Below, in pieces: positions 33,117 to 42,353 of a stretch of DNA of 45,974 nt. The translations under genes and the position numbers were made by a program. The stretch lies in the NCBI GenBank assembly GCA_045541535.1, contig JAZQJG010000004.1:1-45974 (forward strand). The letters are read 5' to 3'. Position 1 is the stretch's first letter; every line of letters begins with the position of its first letter. This DNA comes from Firm-08 sp045541535 (GTDB lineage Bacteria > Bacillota > Clostridia > Oscillospirales > QAKW01). The notes beneath the pieces were generated by a model that was not told the DNA's origin, made no database searches, and saw nothing but the letters and a program-made list of their open reading frames with translations.

Positions 33117-33150
33117 AAAAAAACAGGCGGCAACAGCCGCCTGTTTTTTA
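33117..33150. terminator. Bidirectional terminator between the deacetylase and the SGNH gene
   Basis: Stem aaacaggcggc / gccgcctgttt with loop aaca, flanked by A and T runs. It is shared by the convergent genes at 32983 and 33162. Confidence 0.9.
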
Positions 33151-33161
33151 AAAAATCCGCA

Positions 33162-34211
33162 TTATTTGAGCAGTTTTTCAATCATCGGTTTCAGAGTCTG
33201 ATAGAAACGGTAGAAGCCCAGATCGTTGGGATGGCAACCGTCCACGGTGCACTCTCCCCGATGCTCCTCCCCGAAGATGATCTCACCGTCGATAAAGTAG
33301 ACGTTTTGATCTCCCTCGGAACGAGCCTTTTCATAGGTATCAATGATTACCTGCCGCATTCCGATACAGTTGGATGTGGGAGAAAAATCGGGACGGGAAA
33401 TAAAAATGATGGGCGTGTCGGGATGGGTGGCGCGGAAGGCACGGTACATAGGCTCGTGCACCTTGGCAAGCTCGGTGGGATTTGGCAGATTGTGATCCCA
33501 ATCCAGCACCAAAATACTGCAGGGCAGCCCTGCAATATGCTCACGGATGGCAGGCTCTCCCTTACCACTGCCGGAAAAACCCAGATTGATATAATCCACC
33601 AGCGTGTCACGGCACAGATAAGCCTGATAACTCATACCGGGGCGGGTGGCGCACCCACCTTGGGTAATAGAGGAGCCGTAATACACGATGGGCAAGGTAT
33701 CTTTATAGGGGTGGTCTGCCCGCAGTACGCAACCGGGGGCCAGGCCGATATACAGATCCTGCACGCCGGAATAGAGGGGGAAGTTGAGCTCCATACGGCA
33801 TTCCCCGTCCTTGGCGCCGCCGATCTGATACAGCAGGGTGGTCTGCTCCCCCGTGGGGTTGGAGCGGAACAGCCCACGGAAGGTGCCGTTCATATACAGA
33901 TCAAAACTGGCCGAGCCCGACCAGCTCATATTGCTCATCACGTGCCCGTTCAGCTTGCAATGAATGGCAACGTAAGGGCTGTCGGTCACAAAGCACAGAC
34001 GACCGCCGGAGGTGTGACGGGCCAGCCGCTCCACACCCGGGCTGGTGGCCTTTGCCACCGCCGAGGGCAGACGCAAAAACTCGCCGCTCTCCGCTTCAAA
34101 AAAGACGCCGTGCATGGCAAACTTCTCCCCGTCACGGGCGTCGTGCCACACCACGTCCTCGGCAATATTGGCCGTTACCAACATATTTTTGTCAATTTTT
34201 CCGATATCCAT
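33162..34211 (-). CDS. SGNH/GDSL hydrolase with N-terminal beta-sandwich
   Basis: This 349-residue protein has an N-terminal jelly-roll-like domain (about 1-165, SGNH_hydro_N type) and a C-terminal SGNH hydrolase domain. The catalytic Ser motif is YYGSSITQGG, the oxyanion Gly and Asn sites are in INLGFSGSGKGE and LDWDHN, and the Asp/His pair is in VDGCHPNDLG. Members of this type deacetylate or de-esterify sugars or glycans (acetyl-xylan esterase-like). No signal peptide is seen. It follows rsmG by 11 bases with AAGGAGA as the ribosome site, so it belongs to the mnmE operon, an unusual partner for tRNA-modification genes. Confidence 0.87.
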   Translation of the reverse strand: MDIGKIDKNMLVTANIAEDVVWHDARDGEKFAMHGVFFEAESGEFLRLPSAVAKATSPGVERLARHTSGGRLCFVTDSPYVAIHCKLNGHVMSNMSWSGSASFDLYMNGTFRGLFRSNPTGEQTTLLYQIGGAKDGECRMELNFPLYSGVQDLYIGLAPGCVLRADHPYKDTLPIVYYGSSITQGGCATRPGMSYQAYLCRDTLVDYINLGFSGSGKGEPAIREHIAGLPCSILVLDWDHNLPNPTELAKVHEPMYRAFRATHPDTPIIFISRPDFSPTSNCIGMRQVIIDTYEKARSEGDQNVYFIDGEIIFGEEHRGECTVDGCHPNDLGFYRFYQTLKPMIEKLLK

Positions 34212-34222
34212 AGTTTTTCTCC

Positions 34223-34924
34223 TTACAGCGGTTTGTTTTTGATCGCCTTGGCGTTGCGGGGATAGCAGGGAGCGGTGGTGGTGCGCTTTTGCAGATAGAT
34301 CAGGTTGCGCTCCTCCCCCGAGGGCAGGAAAAACCGATCCACCCGGGCCACCTCGGCTCCCAGCTTTGCAATGGCGCCGGCGGCGGCAGAAAGCTCTTCC
34401 TCGGCGCCGGGACCCTTATAGGCGATCATCACGCCGCCCACCTTGACGAAGGGCAGGCAATATTCGCACAGGGTGGTGAGATTGGCCACCGCACGGGAGA
34501 TCACCGTATCAAACTGCTCCCGATACGCCTTGTTCCGCCCCGCCTCCTCGGCGCGGGCGTGCAGTAAAGTAGGTACGGGAATGGCCGCAAACTCGCAGGC
34601 GTTTTCAATAAAATTCAGCCGTTTTTGCAGGCTGTCCAGCAGGGTGAAATCACAGTCGGGATGGAAAATATGGAGGGGAATGCCGGGAAATCCGGCGCCG
34701 CTCCCCACGTCCAGCACCCGCCCCATGGGGGTGACTCTGCCCAAGGCCAGCGAGTCCAGCCAATGCTTTTGCACCATTTCCGACGGCTCGGTGATGGCGG
34801 TGAGATTCATACTCTCGTTGATCTCCACCAGCTTGTCACTGAAGCGAGCGGCCTGCTCCAATTGCGCCTCGGTGGCGGGAATATTTTGTTCGACCAAGGC
34901 CTGACTTAACAGCTCTTTAAACAT
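34223..34924 (-). CDS. rsmG: 16S rRNA (guanine527-N7)-methyltransferase
   Basis: This 233-residue SAM-dependent methyltransferase (GidB) has the SAM-binding motif VLDVGSGAGFPGIPLH and ISRAVANLTTL. It methylates G527 of 16S rRNA; loss gives low-level streptomycin resistance in several bacteria. Its start overlaps the 3' end of mnmG by eight bases (34917-34924), a standard gidA-gidB arrangement, with GGGGAG as the ribosome site. Confidence 0.96.
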   Translation of the reverse strand: MFKELLSQALVEQNIPATEAQLEQAARFSDKLVEINESMNLTAITEPSEMVQKHWLDSLALGRVTPMGRVLDVGSGAGFPGIPLHIFHPDCDFTLLDSLQKRLNFIENACEFAAIPVPTLLHARAEEAGRNKAYREQFDTVISRAVANLTTLCEYCLPFVKVGGVMIAYKGPGAEEELSAAAGAIAKLGAEVARVDRFFLPSGEERNLIYLQKRTTTAPCYPRNAKAIKNKPL

Positions 34925-36806
34925 TCTTTTCTCTCCCCTTTTGCTCCAGATAAATCAAGAGAACGCTGACGTCGGCAGGGCTGACGCCGCTGATGCGGGC
35001 GGCCTGCCCGATGTTGCGGGGGCGGATCTCGGACAGCTTTTGTCTGGCCTCCAGCCGCAGGCCCTGCAGTCCCTCGTAATCCATATCCTCCGGCAACAGC
35101 TTGCCCTCCAGTTTTTGGGCCTGACGGACCTGGGCGTACTGCTTTTCAATATACCCCTCGTATTTCAGGGTCACCTCCGCCTGCTCCGCCTCGGCGCGGG
35201 TCAAAACCGGCCGCTCGGTGTCCACCGCCGCCAGGTTGGCATAGCTGAGCCCCGGTCGGCACAGCAGATCGCTCATTCGGGCGCCGGTGGTGATGGGGCT
35301 CATCCCCAGCTCTGCCAAAAGCCCTTGCAACGCCTGATTTTTCGGTGAGATCACGGTGTGGCGCAGACGGTGAATTTCTTGTTCAATATTTGCCTTTTTG
35401 GCAAAGAATTTTTGATACCGCTCCTCGGAGATCAGCCCCAGCGCATAGCCCGTGGGCGTCAGCCGCAGATCGGCGTTGTCCTGCCGCAGGATCAAGCGAT
35501 ATTCACTGCGGGAGGTCATCATACGGTAGGGCTCTTCGGTACCCTTGGTCACCAGATCATCGATGAGGGTGCCGATATAAGAGGAACTGCGCAAAGGCAC
35601 AAAGGGCTCTCTGCCCAATACCTGATGGGCGGCGTTGATACCCGCCACCAGACCCTGTGCGGCGGCCTCCTCATAGCCGGAGGAGCCGTTAAACTGCCCG
35701 GCGCCGTACAGCCCTGCAACAGCCTTACATTCCAGCGTAGGCTTGAGGGCCGTGGGGTCCACGCAATCGTATTCAATGGCATAGCCCACCCGCATAACCT
35801 CTGCTTTTTCCATGCCCACCATAGTGTGCAAAAACTCCAGCTGCACGTCCTCGGGCATAGAAGAGGAAAGACCCTGAATATACATTTCTTCGGTATCTAT
35901 TCCGCAGGGCTCAATAAAAATTTGATGCCGTTCTTTGTCCCGAAACCGCTCCACCTTGGTCTCAATACTGGGGCAATAACGGGGGCCGACGCCCTCAATG
36001 AGCCCGCTGTACAAAGGAGAACGGTGCAGATTGTCCATAATAATTTTGTGGGTGCGGGGATTGGTATAGGTCATATGACAGACCACCTGATTTTGCAGGG
36101 TGGCCTCGTCGGTCTCAAAGGAAAAGGGGATGATCACCTCGTCCCCCGGCTGTTCCTCCAGCCGTGAAAAATCAATGCTTCGCCGATTGACCCGTGGCGG
36201 GGTGCCCGTCTTAAAGCGGCGCAAGGGCAGACCCAACTGCAAGAGCTGTTCCCCCAAGATATTGGCGGCAAACATACCGTCGGGCCCGCCCTCGTAGACG
36301 CACTCACCCACGATGATCCGTCCCCCAAGATAGGTACCGGTGGCCAAAATCACGGTTTTGGCGGGATAGTAGGCGCCCAGACGGGTCTCCACACCGCAAA
36401 CACGGCCGTCGGCGATATCAATGCGCACGATCTCGCCTTGGATCAGCCGCAAATTTTCCTGTCGTTCCAGCGCCTGCTTCATATACTGACGGTAGGCGAT
36501 GCGATCGGATTGCACCCGCAGGGAATGGACCGCCGGCCCCTTGCCCAGATTGAGCATACGGCTCTGGAGCATGGTGGCATCTGCCGCCTTGCCCATCTCG
36601 CCGCCCAGAGCGTCGATCTCCCGCACCAGATGGCCCTTGGCGGTGCCGCCGATGGAGGGATTGCAGGGCATATTGCCCACCGCATCCAGTTGTATGGTAA
36701 ACACGCCCACACTGCAGCCCAGCCTTGCCGCCGCAAGGCCTGCCTCAATGCCGGCGTGGCCGCCGCCGATGACGACGACGTCAAATTGTTGGTTGAGTGA
36801 ATACAT
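34917..36806 (-). CDS. mnmG: tRNA U34 carboxymethylaminomethyl-modifying enzyme MnmG
   Basis: This 629-residue FAD protein (GidA) starts with the dinucleotide-binding motif VVVIGGGHAGIEAGLAAARLG at residues 10-30, and contains VHSLRVQSDRIAYRQYM and GTGTYLGG-like stretches. With MnmE it installs cmnm5 on wobble uridines. It is 9 bases after the mnmE stop with an AAGGAG ribosome site and overlaps rsmG. Confidence 0.96.
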   Translation of the reverse strand: MYSLNQQFDVVVIGGGHAGIEAGLAAARLGCSVGVFTIQLDAVGNMPCNPSIGGTAKGHLVREIDALGGEMGKAADATMLQSRMLNLGKGPAVHSLRVQSDRIAYRQYMKQALERQENLRLIQGEIVRIDIADGRVCGVETRLGAYYPAKTVILATGTYLGGRIIVGECVYEGGPDGMFAANILGEQLLQLGLPLRRFKTGTPPRVNRRSIDFSRLEEQPGDEVIIPFSFETDEATLQNQVVCHMTYTNPRTHKIIMDNLHRSPLYSGLIEGVGPRYCPSIETKVERFRDKERHQIFIEPCGIDTEEMYIQGLSSSMPEDVQLEFLHTMVGMEKAEVMRVGYAIEYDCVDPTALKPTLECKAVAGLYGAGQFNGSSGYEEAAAQGLVAGINAAHQVLGREPFVPLRSSSYIGTLIDDLVTKGTEEPYRMMTSRSEYRLILRQDNADLRLTPTGYALGLISEERYQKFFAKKANIEQEIHRLRHTVISPKNQALQGLLAELGMSPITTGARMSDLLCRPGLSYANLAAVDTERPVLTRAEAEQAEVTLKYEGYIEKQYAQVRQAQKLEGKLLPEDMDYEGLQGLRLEARQKLSEIRPRNIGQAARISGVSPADVSVLLIYLEQKGREKNV

Positions 36807-36815
36807 AAAGACTCC

Positions 36816-38168
36816 TTATTTTCCCACGCAGAATCTGGAAAAAATATCCTCGATCATTTGCTCCTGTACAGCCGTACCCGTCAAGGCGCCCAAGGCCTCG
36901 GCGGCCTCGCCCACGTCCAGACCCACCAGATCGGCGGTCAGGCCCGCCTCCATAGCCTCCACACAGCGGGTGACGGCAGACAGCGCCAGGGTAACGCCGT
37001 CCCGCTGACGCAGGTTGGTGAGCATCCCGTCCTCGGTGTCCACCTCTTCGGACAAAAACAGCTCCCGCACCGTTTGGTGCAACTGCTCCAGTCCCCGTTC
37101 CTCCTTGGCGGAAAGGGTCAAAATATGGGTAAAGGGCAACGCCTGCATCGGCAGACTGCCGCAATCGCTCTTGTTGATGATCAAAATGGCGGGCTTGTCC
37201 TTGCACAACTCAAAAATGGCGTAGTCCTGCGCCTCCAACGGCGCCGAGCCGTCCACCACCGCCAAAATCAATGCGGCGTTCTCGGCGGCGGCGCGGGCAC
37301 GACGAACACCGATGGCCTCCACCTGATCCTCGGTTTCCCGAATGCCGGCGGTATCAATGAGATGCAACACCATATCCCCCACCACCGCGCTTTCCTCCAC
37401 GGTGTCACGGGTGGTGCCCGCAATGTCGGTGACGATGCTCTTGTCCTTGCCCAGCAAGGCGTTCATCAGGGTACTCTTGCCCACGTTGGGGCGGCCGATG
37501 ATGGCGGTGGGAATCCCCTCCCGAATGATCTGCCCGGTCTCAAAAGAGGCCAGCAGTTTGGCAAGGGCCCCCCGAATCTCCCGCAAACGCTGTAAAATGG
37601 AATCCTCATCAATTTCCCCGATGGTCTCCTCGGGATAATCCACATAGGCCATAATTTCGGTGCCGATCTCCATCAATCGGTGACGCAGACCCTCCACCTT
37701 TTCCTTCAATCGTCCGTCCAACTGCCCCAAGGCGCTGGAGGCCTGCAAGGCGCTACGGGCGTGAATGAGGTCGATCACCGCCTCGGCCTGGGTGAGATCC
37801 AGCTTGCCGTTGAGAAAGGCCCGCTTGGTAAATTCTCCGGCGGCCGCCGGACGACATCCCGCCTGCAACAACAGTTGCAAAATGCGGGAGCTGATATAAA
37901 TACCGCCGTGACAGGAGATCTCCACCGTATCCTCCCCCGTAAAGGAGCGAGGGGCGTGAAAACAGGTCACCATCACCTCGTCCAGCACCCGTTTCCCCTC
38001 CATCAATCGGGCGAAAACGGCGGAATTGGCCGGTAACTCCTCTATTCTTTTATTTTGAGGGAGCCGCAACAGCTTGCCGCAGATGGGCAAAGCCTCCTCC
38101 CCGCTGACACGGATGACGGCAATGCCGCCCACCCCACGAGGTGTGGACAGCGCGCATACGGTAGACAT
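36816..38168 (-). CDS. mnmE: tRNA modification GTPase MnmE
   Basis: This 450-residue protein is complete. The N-terminal domain (STPRGVGGIAVIRVSG) is followed by a helical domain and a G domain with GRPNVGKSTL (225-234), DIAGTTRD, DTAGIRE and NKSD, then the C-terminal FSRFCVGK carrying the conserved cysteine. It partners MnmG. GGAGGTGACTACAG precedes the ATG, and the promoter at 38206-38234 is a perfect consensus. The jag, yidC, rnpA and rpmH genes usually upstream in Firmicutes are absent; a divergent regulator-like gene sits there instead. Confidence 0.96.
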   Translation of the reverse strand: MSTVCALSTPRGVGGIAVIRVSGEEALPICGKLLRLPQNKRIEELPANSAVFARLMEGKRVLDEVMVTCFHAPRSFTGEDTVEISCHGGIYISSRILQLLLQAGCRPAAAGEFTKRAFLNGKLDLTQAEAVIDLIHARSALQASSALGQLDGRLKEKVEGLRHRLMEIGTEIMAYVDYPEETIGEIDEDSILQRLREIRGALAKLLASFETGQIIREGIPTAIIGRPNVGKSTLMNALLGKDKSIVTDIAGTTRDTVEESAVVGDMVLHLIDTAGIRETEDQVEAIGVRRARAAAENAALILAVVDGSAPLEAQDYAIFELCKDKPAILIINKSDCGSLPMQALPFTHILTLSAKEERGLEQLHQTVRELFLSEEVDTEDGMLTNLRQRDGVTLALSAVTRCVEAMEAGLTADLVGLDVGEAAEALGALTGTAVQEQMIEDIFSRFCVGK

Positions 38169-38205
38169 CTGTAGTCACCTCCGGTTACAAAGTATAATTA
38201 GTATA

Positions 38206-38234
38206 ATTATATTAATAATTCATTTTTTTGTCAA
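38206..38234 (-). promoter_or_regulatory. Consensus sigma-A promoter of the mnmE operon
   Basis: Minus strand: TTGACA (38229-38234), a 17-base spacer, and TATAAT (38206-38211), both perfect. The leader to the ATG at 38168 is about 30 bases. Confidence 0.9.
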
Positions 38235-38293
38235 TCTTTTCCCGTGGCCGCGTCCCTTCCTTCAAAAAAATACATTTTTTTGCCTTCCTTTTC

Positions 38294-38322
38294 TTTACAA
38301 TTGAAAATTTGTATTATATAAT
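38294..38322 (+). promoter_or_regulatory. Promoter of the histidine-kinase-like gene and galE
   Basis: -35 TTTACA (38294-38299), a 17-base spacer, and a perfect -10 TATAAT (38317-38322), about 30 bases before the GTG start at 38358. Confidence 0.8.
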
Positions 38323-38357
38323 AAAAACGTATATCTTACACAAAGGAGGGATTTGCC

Positions 38358-39389
38358 GTGACAAAAGCTGAATACCATCGCTTCGCTATGGACTACGGGC
38401 ACAAGGCTCATCCGGTGATCGTCACCGATAACGAGCTGAACGCGCTGTATTTCAACCCCGCAACGGCGGAAAATACCGCCGTACCCCTGACCGTTGACGG
38501 TCTGCGTCACAATCTGTCCCCCCGGGCCGTGCTGTTCACCCGTCGCCTGCGCTCCGGCGGCAAGCCCCAATGCTTCCTCTTAAATTTGGGCAAAGAGGCG
38601 CCCCGCACCTTTAAAGTCAAGGCTTCTATTGAACGGAATTATCTGGTCTTTGAACTGATTCCCCAGCCCTCGGACGCAGAGCGCAAGCTGCGCAAGCAGA
38701 TGGATCCCCTGTTGCAGGGCTTTGACCACGTTTTCCGCAATCCTCTGCATCAGTTGTTGGGCATTTCCGACCTGCTGATCCGTAACGATGCCCCAGAGGT
38801 ACAGGCGCTGGGCATTAAGAACTACCGTCAGGTATTACAGGCGCTGCGCATTGCCCGTCTGGTGGACTTTGCAAGCAAGGATCAGCCGGCCCATGTGCTC
38901 TGCTTTTCCAAATTTTTGGAGCTGGCGCTCAAGGAGCTGACCCCCTTTTTAAAAGAACGCTTTAACGTATCCACCGTACTGCGGACCGATGGAGAGGGCG
39001 CCGCCGTGCAGTGTAATGCATTGCTACTCAAATGCGTATTATTCGGTATGGCCGCCGATGCGATGCAATATCATCGGGGCGACCTACTGATCCGATATAA
39101 CGAAACCGCCGATCAGGTGGTGCTGACCATCCGGCACAAGCTGGCCGAAGACGAGGAGCCCATACCCGCCACGTTCGTCCCCTCCCCCAAGACCTTGGGA
39201 ATGGACCTGTTGGCCGAGTTGATCCGTCGGCAACAGGGCGAGCTGATGGTGCAGAAGGATCACCGTCACCGCTTTTATTATCTGGCCTTGCCCCGCACCG
39301 ATACCGACGGCGCGCTGAAAGAACATCTGCAGGAATGTATGCAAAGTCATCTGCCCGAGCTGGAGATCGCCTTTGCCGACCTGCTGTAA
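38358..39389 (+). CDS. Degenerate histidine-kinase-like protein (PAS-like plus HisKA-like)
   Basis: This 343-residue protein starts at GTG 38358, with AAAGGAGGG eight bases upstream. A PAS-like N-terminus (about 1-100) precedes FDHVFRNPLHQLLGISDLL (about 126-144), which aligns residue for residue with the HisKA H-box FSHELRTPLxxIxGxxxLL, keeping the phospho-acceptor His but changing the next Glu to Val. The following region (about 215-325) has the size and order of a HATPase domain, but the N-box Asn and the DxGxG box are not recognisable, so ATP binding is doubtful. It is cytoplasmic; no membrane segment is seen. It may be a phosphotransfer or regulatory pseudo-kinase. No response regulator is nearby; galE follows 28 bases later. 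I do not recognise a named family. Confidence 0.65.
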   Translation: MTKAEYHRFAMDYGHKAHPVIVTDNELNALYFNPATAENTAVPLTVDGLRHNLSPRAVLFTRRLRSGGKPQCFLLNLGKEAPRTFKVKASIERNYLVFELIPQPSDAERKLRKQMDPLLQGFDHVFRNPLHQLLGISDLLIRNDAPEVQALGIKNYRQVLQALRIARLVDFASKDQPAHVLCFSKFLELALKELTPFLKERFNVSTVLRTDGEGAAVQCNALLLKCVLFGMAADAMQYHRGDLLIRYNETADQVVLTIRHKLAEDEEPIPATFVPSPKTLGMDLLAELIRRQQGELMVQKDHRHRFYYLALPRTDTDGALKEHLQECMQSHLPELEIAFADLL

Positions 39390-39417
39390 AATATAAACAC
39401 CAAAAGGAGAAATCATT

Positions 39418-40431
39418 ATGACAGTACTCGTTACCGGCGGTGCCGGCTATATCGGCAGCCACACCATCGTGGAACTGCAAAACAGCGGCTATGACGTAGT
39501 TGCCTTTGACAACTTCTGCAATTCCAAGATGGAAAGCCTGCGTCGGGTGGAAAAGATCACCGGCAAAAAGATCAAATTTTATGAGGCGGATATGCTGGAT
39601 GCCGCCGCTATGGACCGCATCTTTGATGAAAACAAGATCGATGCCGTCATTCACTTCGCCGGCCTGAAGGCCGTGGGCGAAAGCGTGCAGAAGCCCAAAT
39701 ATTATTACTACAACAACATCTGCGGCACCCTGGTACTGCTGGAGTCTATGAAAAAGCACAACGTCAACAATTTCGTATTCTCCTCCTCCGCCACCGTATA
39801 CGGTGACGCCGCCAAGGTACCGGTAGTGGAAGATATGCCCACCTCCGCCACCAATCCCTACGGTCAGACCAAGCTGATGCAGGAGCAGATGCTCACCGAT
39901 ATTGCCAAGGCTGACGACAGCTTTTGCTGTACTCTCCTGCGGTATTTCAACCCCATCGGCGCCCACGAAAGCGGCCTGATCGGTGAGGATCCTCAGGGCA
40001 TTCCCAACAACCTCTCCCCCTTCATCGCGCAGGTTGCGGTGGGCAAGAGAGAGTGTCTGAACGTGTTCGGCAACGACTATCCCACCCCCGACGGCACCGG
40101 TGTGAGAGACTATATCCACGTGGTGGATCTGGCCATCGCTCACGTTAAGGCTATCGAGGCCCAGGCGGGCAAGACCGGCGTGTTTACCTACAACATCGGT
40201 ACCGGCAACGGCTATAGCGTGCTGGAGGTGCTGCACGCCTTTGAAAAGGCCTGCGGCAAGACCCTGCCCTATAAGATCTGCGACCGCCGCCCCGGCGACG
40301 TGGCCGAGCTGTACGCCGATTGCTCTCTGGCCCAAAAAGAGCTGGGCTGGAAGGCCGAGCGCAATATGGAGCAGATGTGCGCTGACATCTGGAGATGGCA
40401 GTCGGGGAATCCCAACGGCTTTGAAGGCTGA
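39418..40431 (+). CDS. galE: UDP-glucose 4-epimerase
   Basis: This 337-residue SDR enzyme interconverts UDP-glucose and UDP-galactose. Motifs are VTGGAGYIGSH (5-15, NAD site), FSSSATVYG with catalytic S124, YGQTK with Y148 and K152, and RYFNPIGAH. It supplies UDP-Gal for exopolysaccharide or wall glycans. AAAAGGAGAAATCATT precedes the ATG. It lies downstream of the histidine-kinase-like gene and is closed by the terminator at 40462-40490. Confidence 0.96.
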   Translation: MTVLVTGGAGYIGSHTIVELQNSGYDVVAFDNFCNSKMESLRRVEKITGKKIKFYEADMLDAAAMDRIFDENKIDAVIHFAGLKAVGESVQKPKYYYYNNICGTLVLLESMKKHNVNNFVFSSSATVYGDAAKVPVVEDMPTSATNPYGQTKLMQEQMLTDIAKADDSFCCTLLRYFNPIGAHESGLIGEDPQGIPNNLSPFIAQVAVGKRECLNVFGNDYPTPDGTGVRDYIHVVDLAIAHVKAIEAQAGKTGVFTYNIGTGNGYSVLEVLHAFEKACGKTLPYKICDRRPGDVAELYADCSLAQKELGWKAERNMEQMCADIWRWQSGNPNGFEG

Positions 40432-40461
40432 TCAAACCGCCAAAAAACGTTTCAACAAAGT

Positions 40462-40490
40462 AAAAACCACCTGCAATGCAGGTGGTTTTT
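40462..40490 (+). terminator. Terminator of galE
   Basis: Perfect palindrome aaaaaccacctgc / gcaggtggttttt followed by more T residues, about 30 bases after the galE stop. Confidence 0.9.
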
Positions 40491-40499
40491 TTGTCCAAA

Positions 40500-40536
40500 T
40501 AAACCAAAAGGGGACTGTCCCCTTTTGGTTTATTTT
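40500..40536 (-). repeat. 37-base palindromic terminator element, copy 2
   Basis: Identical over 37 bases to 21190-21226. Here it lies at the 3' end of the second ABC exporter gene, whose TAA stop (40530-40532) is formed by the element, just as copy 1 forms the stop of the permease. Confidence 0.9.
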
Positions 40537-42353
40537 TTATCCAAAATGCGGGCAGTTTCTTCTTTTTCAAACTGGCGATTGTAAAGGCGGAAATATTGTC
40601 CCTCCATGGCCAGCAGTTGCTCGTGGGTGCCCTGTTCCACGATCTTGCCGTCGCTGACCACCAAGATCAGGTCGGCGTGGCGGATGGTGGAAAGGCGGTG
40701 GGCGATCATCAGGGAAGTGCGTCCCCGAATCACCTGCCCGATGGCCTGCTGAATGCGGGCCTCGGTGAGGGTGTCCACCGAAGCGGTAGCCTCGTCCAGC
40801 ACCAGAATTTTGGGGTCGGCCAAAATGGCGCGGGCAAAGCTGAGGAGTTGTTTTTCTCCCGTGGAGAGCAGATCGCCGCCCTCGCCCACCTGACTATCCA
40901 GCCCCTGCTCCATCCGCTCCGCAATCCCTTCGGCGCTGACCTGCCGCAGGGCGGCAAGAATCTCCGCATCGGTGGCGGTGGGATTGCCGTATTGCAGATT
41001 TTCCCGCACGGTGCCGGAAAAGAGATGGGGAGATTGCAAAACGTAGCCCAGATGGCTGTGCAGCCATAGCTGGGAACGGTCGGCGGCGGATTTGCCGTCA
41101 ATGAGCACCTGTCCCTCGGTGGGCTCGTAAAAGCGGCAGACGAGGTTGACCAGCGTGCTCTTACCGGCGCCCGTTTCCCCCACGATGGCCAGATTGGTGC
41201 CCCGTGGGATCTTGAGGTTGAAATGCTCCAGAATATATTCCTCTCCGTCAGGATAACGGAAGGAAACGTCCCGAAACTCGATCTCGCCCTCCAAATCCTC
41301 CCAATTTTCCTTTTTGGGATGGAAGGTGTCGCCGTACTTGGCAATCACCTCGGGACGGTCGGTGACGTCGCTTTTCGTCTCCAGCAGGCCGGTAAAGCGT
41401 TCGATATTGACCTGGGCGGTGATGAGATTGGAAAAGGAATCAATGAGCCAACGCACCGGCTCCATCATTCCCTGGGCGTAGGACATAAAGACGTTGAGGG
41501 TACCGATGAGCATCACCCCCTCACGGGTGATCATACCGCCCCGCCACAGCACCAGCGCCAAGGCCAGAGAGGAGGCAAAGGTGGTGGTGGAGAAAAAGAG
41601 TCCCCGCACCCGTGCCTGCCGCAGGGTGGTCCGCTTCATTTCGGCGGTGTCCTTGCAAAAATCCTTTTCAATTTTATCTTCAATAACCAGCGTTTTGATG
41701 GTTTTGGCGCCCACGATCCCTTCGTTGAAATTGCCGGTAATGCGGGAATTGATCTCACGGATCTGCCGATGATAGCCCACCAGTTTTTTCTGAAAATGGG
41801 CCACCAGAACGGCGGTGAGGGGCACCACCGCCAATACCACCAGCGTCAGCCCCGGATGGATGGACAGCATCACTGCCACCGCGCCCACCAAATAGGACAG
41901 ATGCCACACGCCGTCCATCAGCGTCCAGGACAGCAGGGCGCCGATGCGGGAGGTATCGCTCATTACCCGGGCGTGGATATAGCCCACGCTGTTTTGGTTG
42001 AAATAGGAAAAGGACAGGGTCTGCAGATGGGCAAAGGCCGCCTGCCGCATATCCATCGCCGTATAGATCTCAATATGGCTGGAAAAATAGGTGGAAATAA
42101 AGCCACAGACCGCCATACTCAGCAATACAGTCACATAGGCGCCGATAAAGGCGCCCACCGTGGCCAGCGTGCCCTCCCCCACGAAACGGTCCAGCGCATA
42201 GCGCTGGAAGAGGGGCAACACGATATCCACGGCGCTCTCCGCCAGACCGCAGAGCACCATAATGATCAAATATTTTTTATAGGGTTTTAAGAAGGGCGCA
42301 ATTTTCGGGATGCCAAACCAGGGCAGATTTTTTCGCTTATCCTTCATGGTCAT
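40530..42353 (-). CDS. ABC exporter half-transporter, catalytic Glu subunit with degenerate signature
   Basis: This 607-residue protein has a type IV exporter membrane domain (six helices, about 30-320) and a C-terminal nucleotide-binding domain. Walker A is GETGAGKST, Walker B ILVLDEATASVD with a true catalytic Glu, and the signature is LSTGEKQ instead of LSGGQ. This, paired with the upstream gene, is the pattern of heterodimeric exporters with one degenerate ATP site (BmrC/BmrD and TM287/288 class). Substrate (drug, lipid or peptide) is unknown. Start ATG 42353 overlaps the upstream gene by 17 bases; ATG 42347 is also possible. Confidence 0.93.
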   Translation of the reverse strand: MTMKDKRKNLPWFGIPKIAPFLKPYKKYLIIMVLCGLAESAVDIVLPLFQRYALDRFVGEGTLATVGAFIGAYVTVLLSMAVCGFISTYFSSHIEIYTAMDMRQAAFAHLQTLSFSYFNQNSVGYIHARVMSDTSRIGALLSWTLMDGVWHLSYLVGAVAVMLSIHPGLTLVVLAVVPLTAVLVAHFQKKLVGYHRQIREINSRITGNFNEGIVGAKTIKTLVIEDKIEKDFCKDTAEMKRTTLRQARVRGLFFSTTTFASSLALALVLWRGGMITREGVMLIGTLNVFMSYAQGMMEPVRWLIDSFSNLITAQVNIERFTGLLETKSDVTDRPEVIAKYGDTFHPKKENWEDLEGEIEFRDVSFRYPDGEEYILEHFNLKIPRGTNLAIVGETGAGKSTLVNLVCRFYEPTEGQVLIDGKSAADRSQLWLHSHLGYVLQSPHLFSGTVRENLQYGNPTATDAEILAALRQVSAEGIAERMEQGLDSQVGEGGDLLSTGEKQLLSFARAILADPKILVLDEATASVDTLTEARIQQAIGQVIRGRTSLMIAHRLSTIRHADLILVVSDGKIVEQGTHEQLLAMEGQYFRLYNRQFEKEETARILDKK

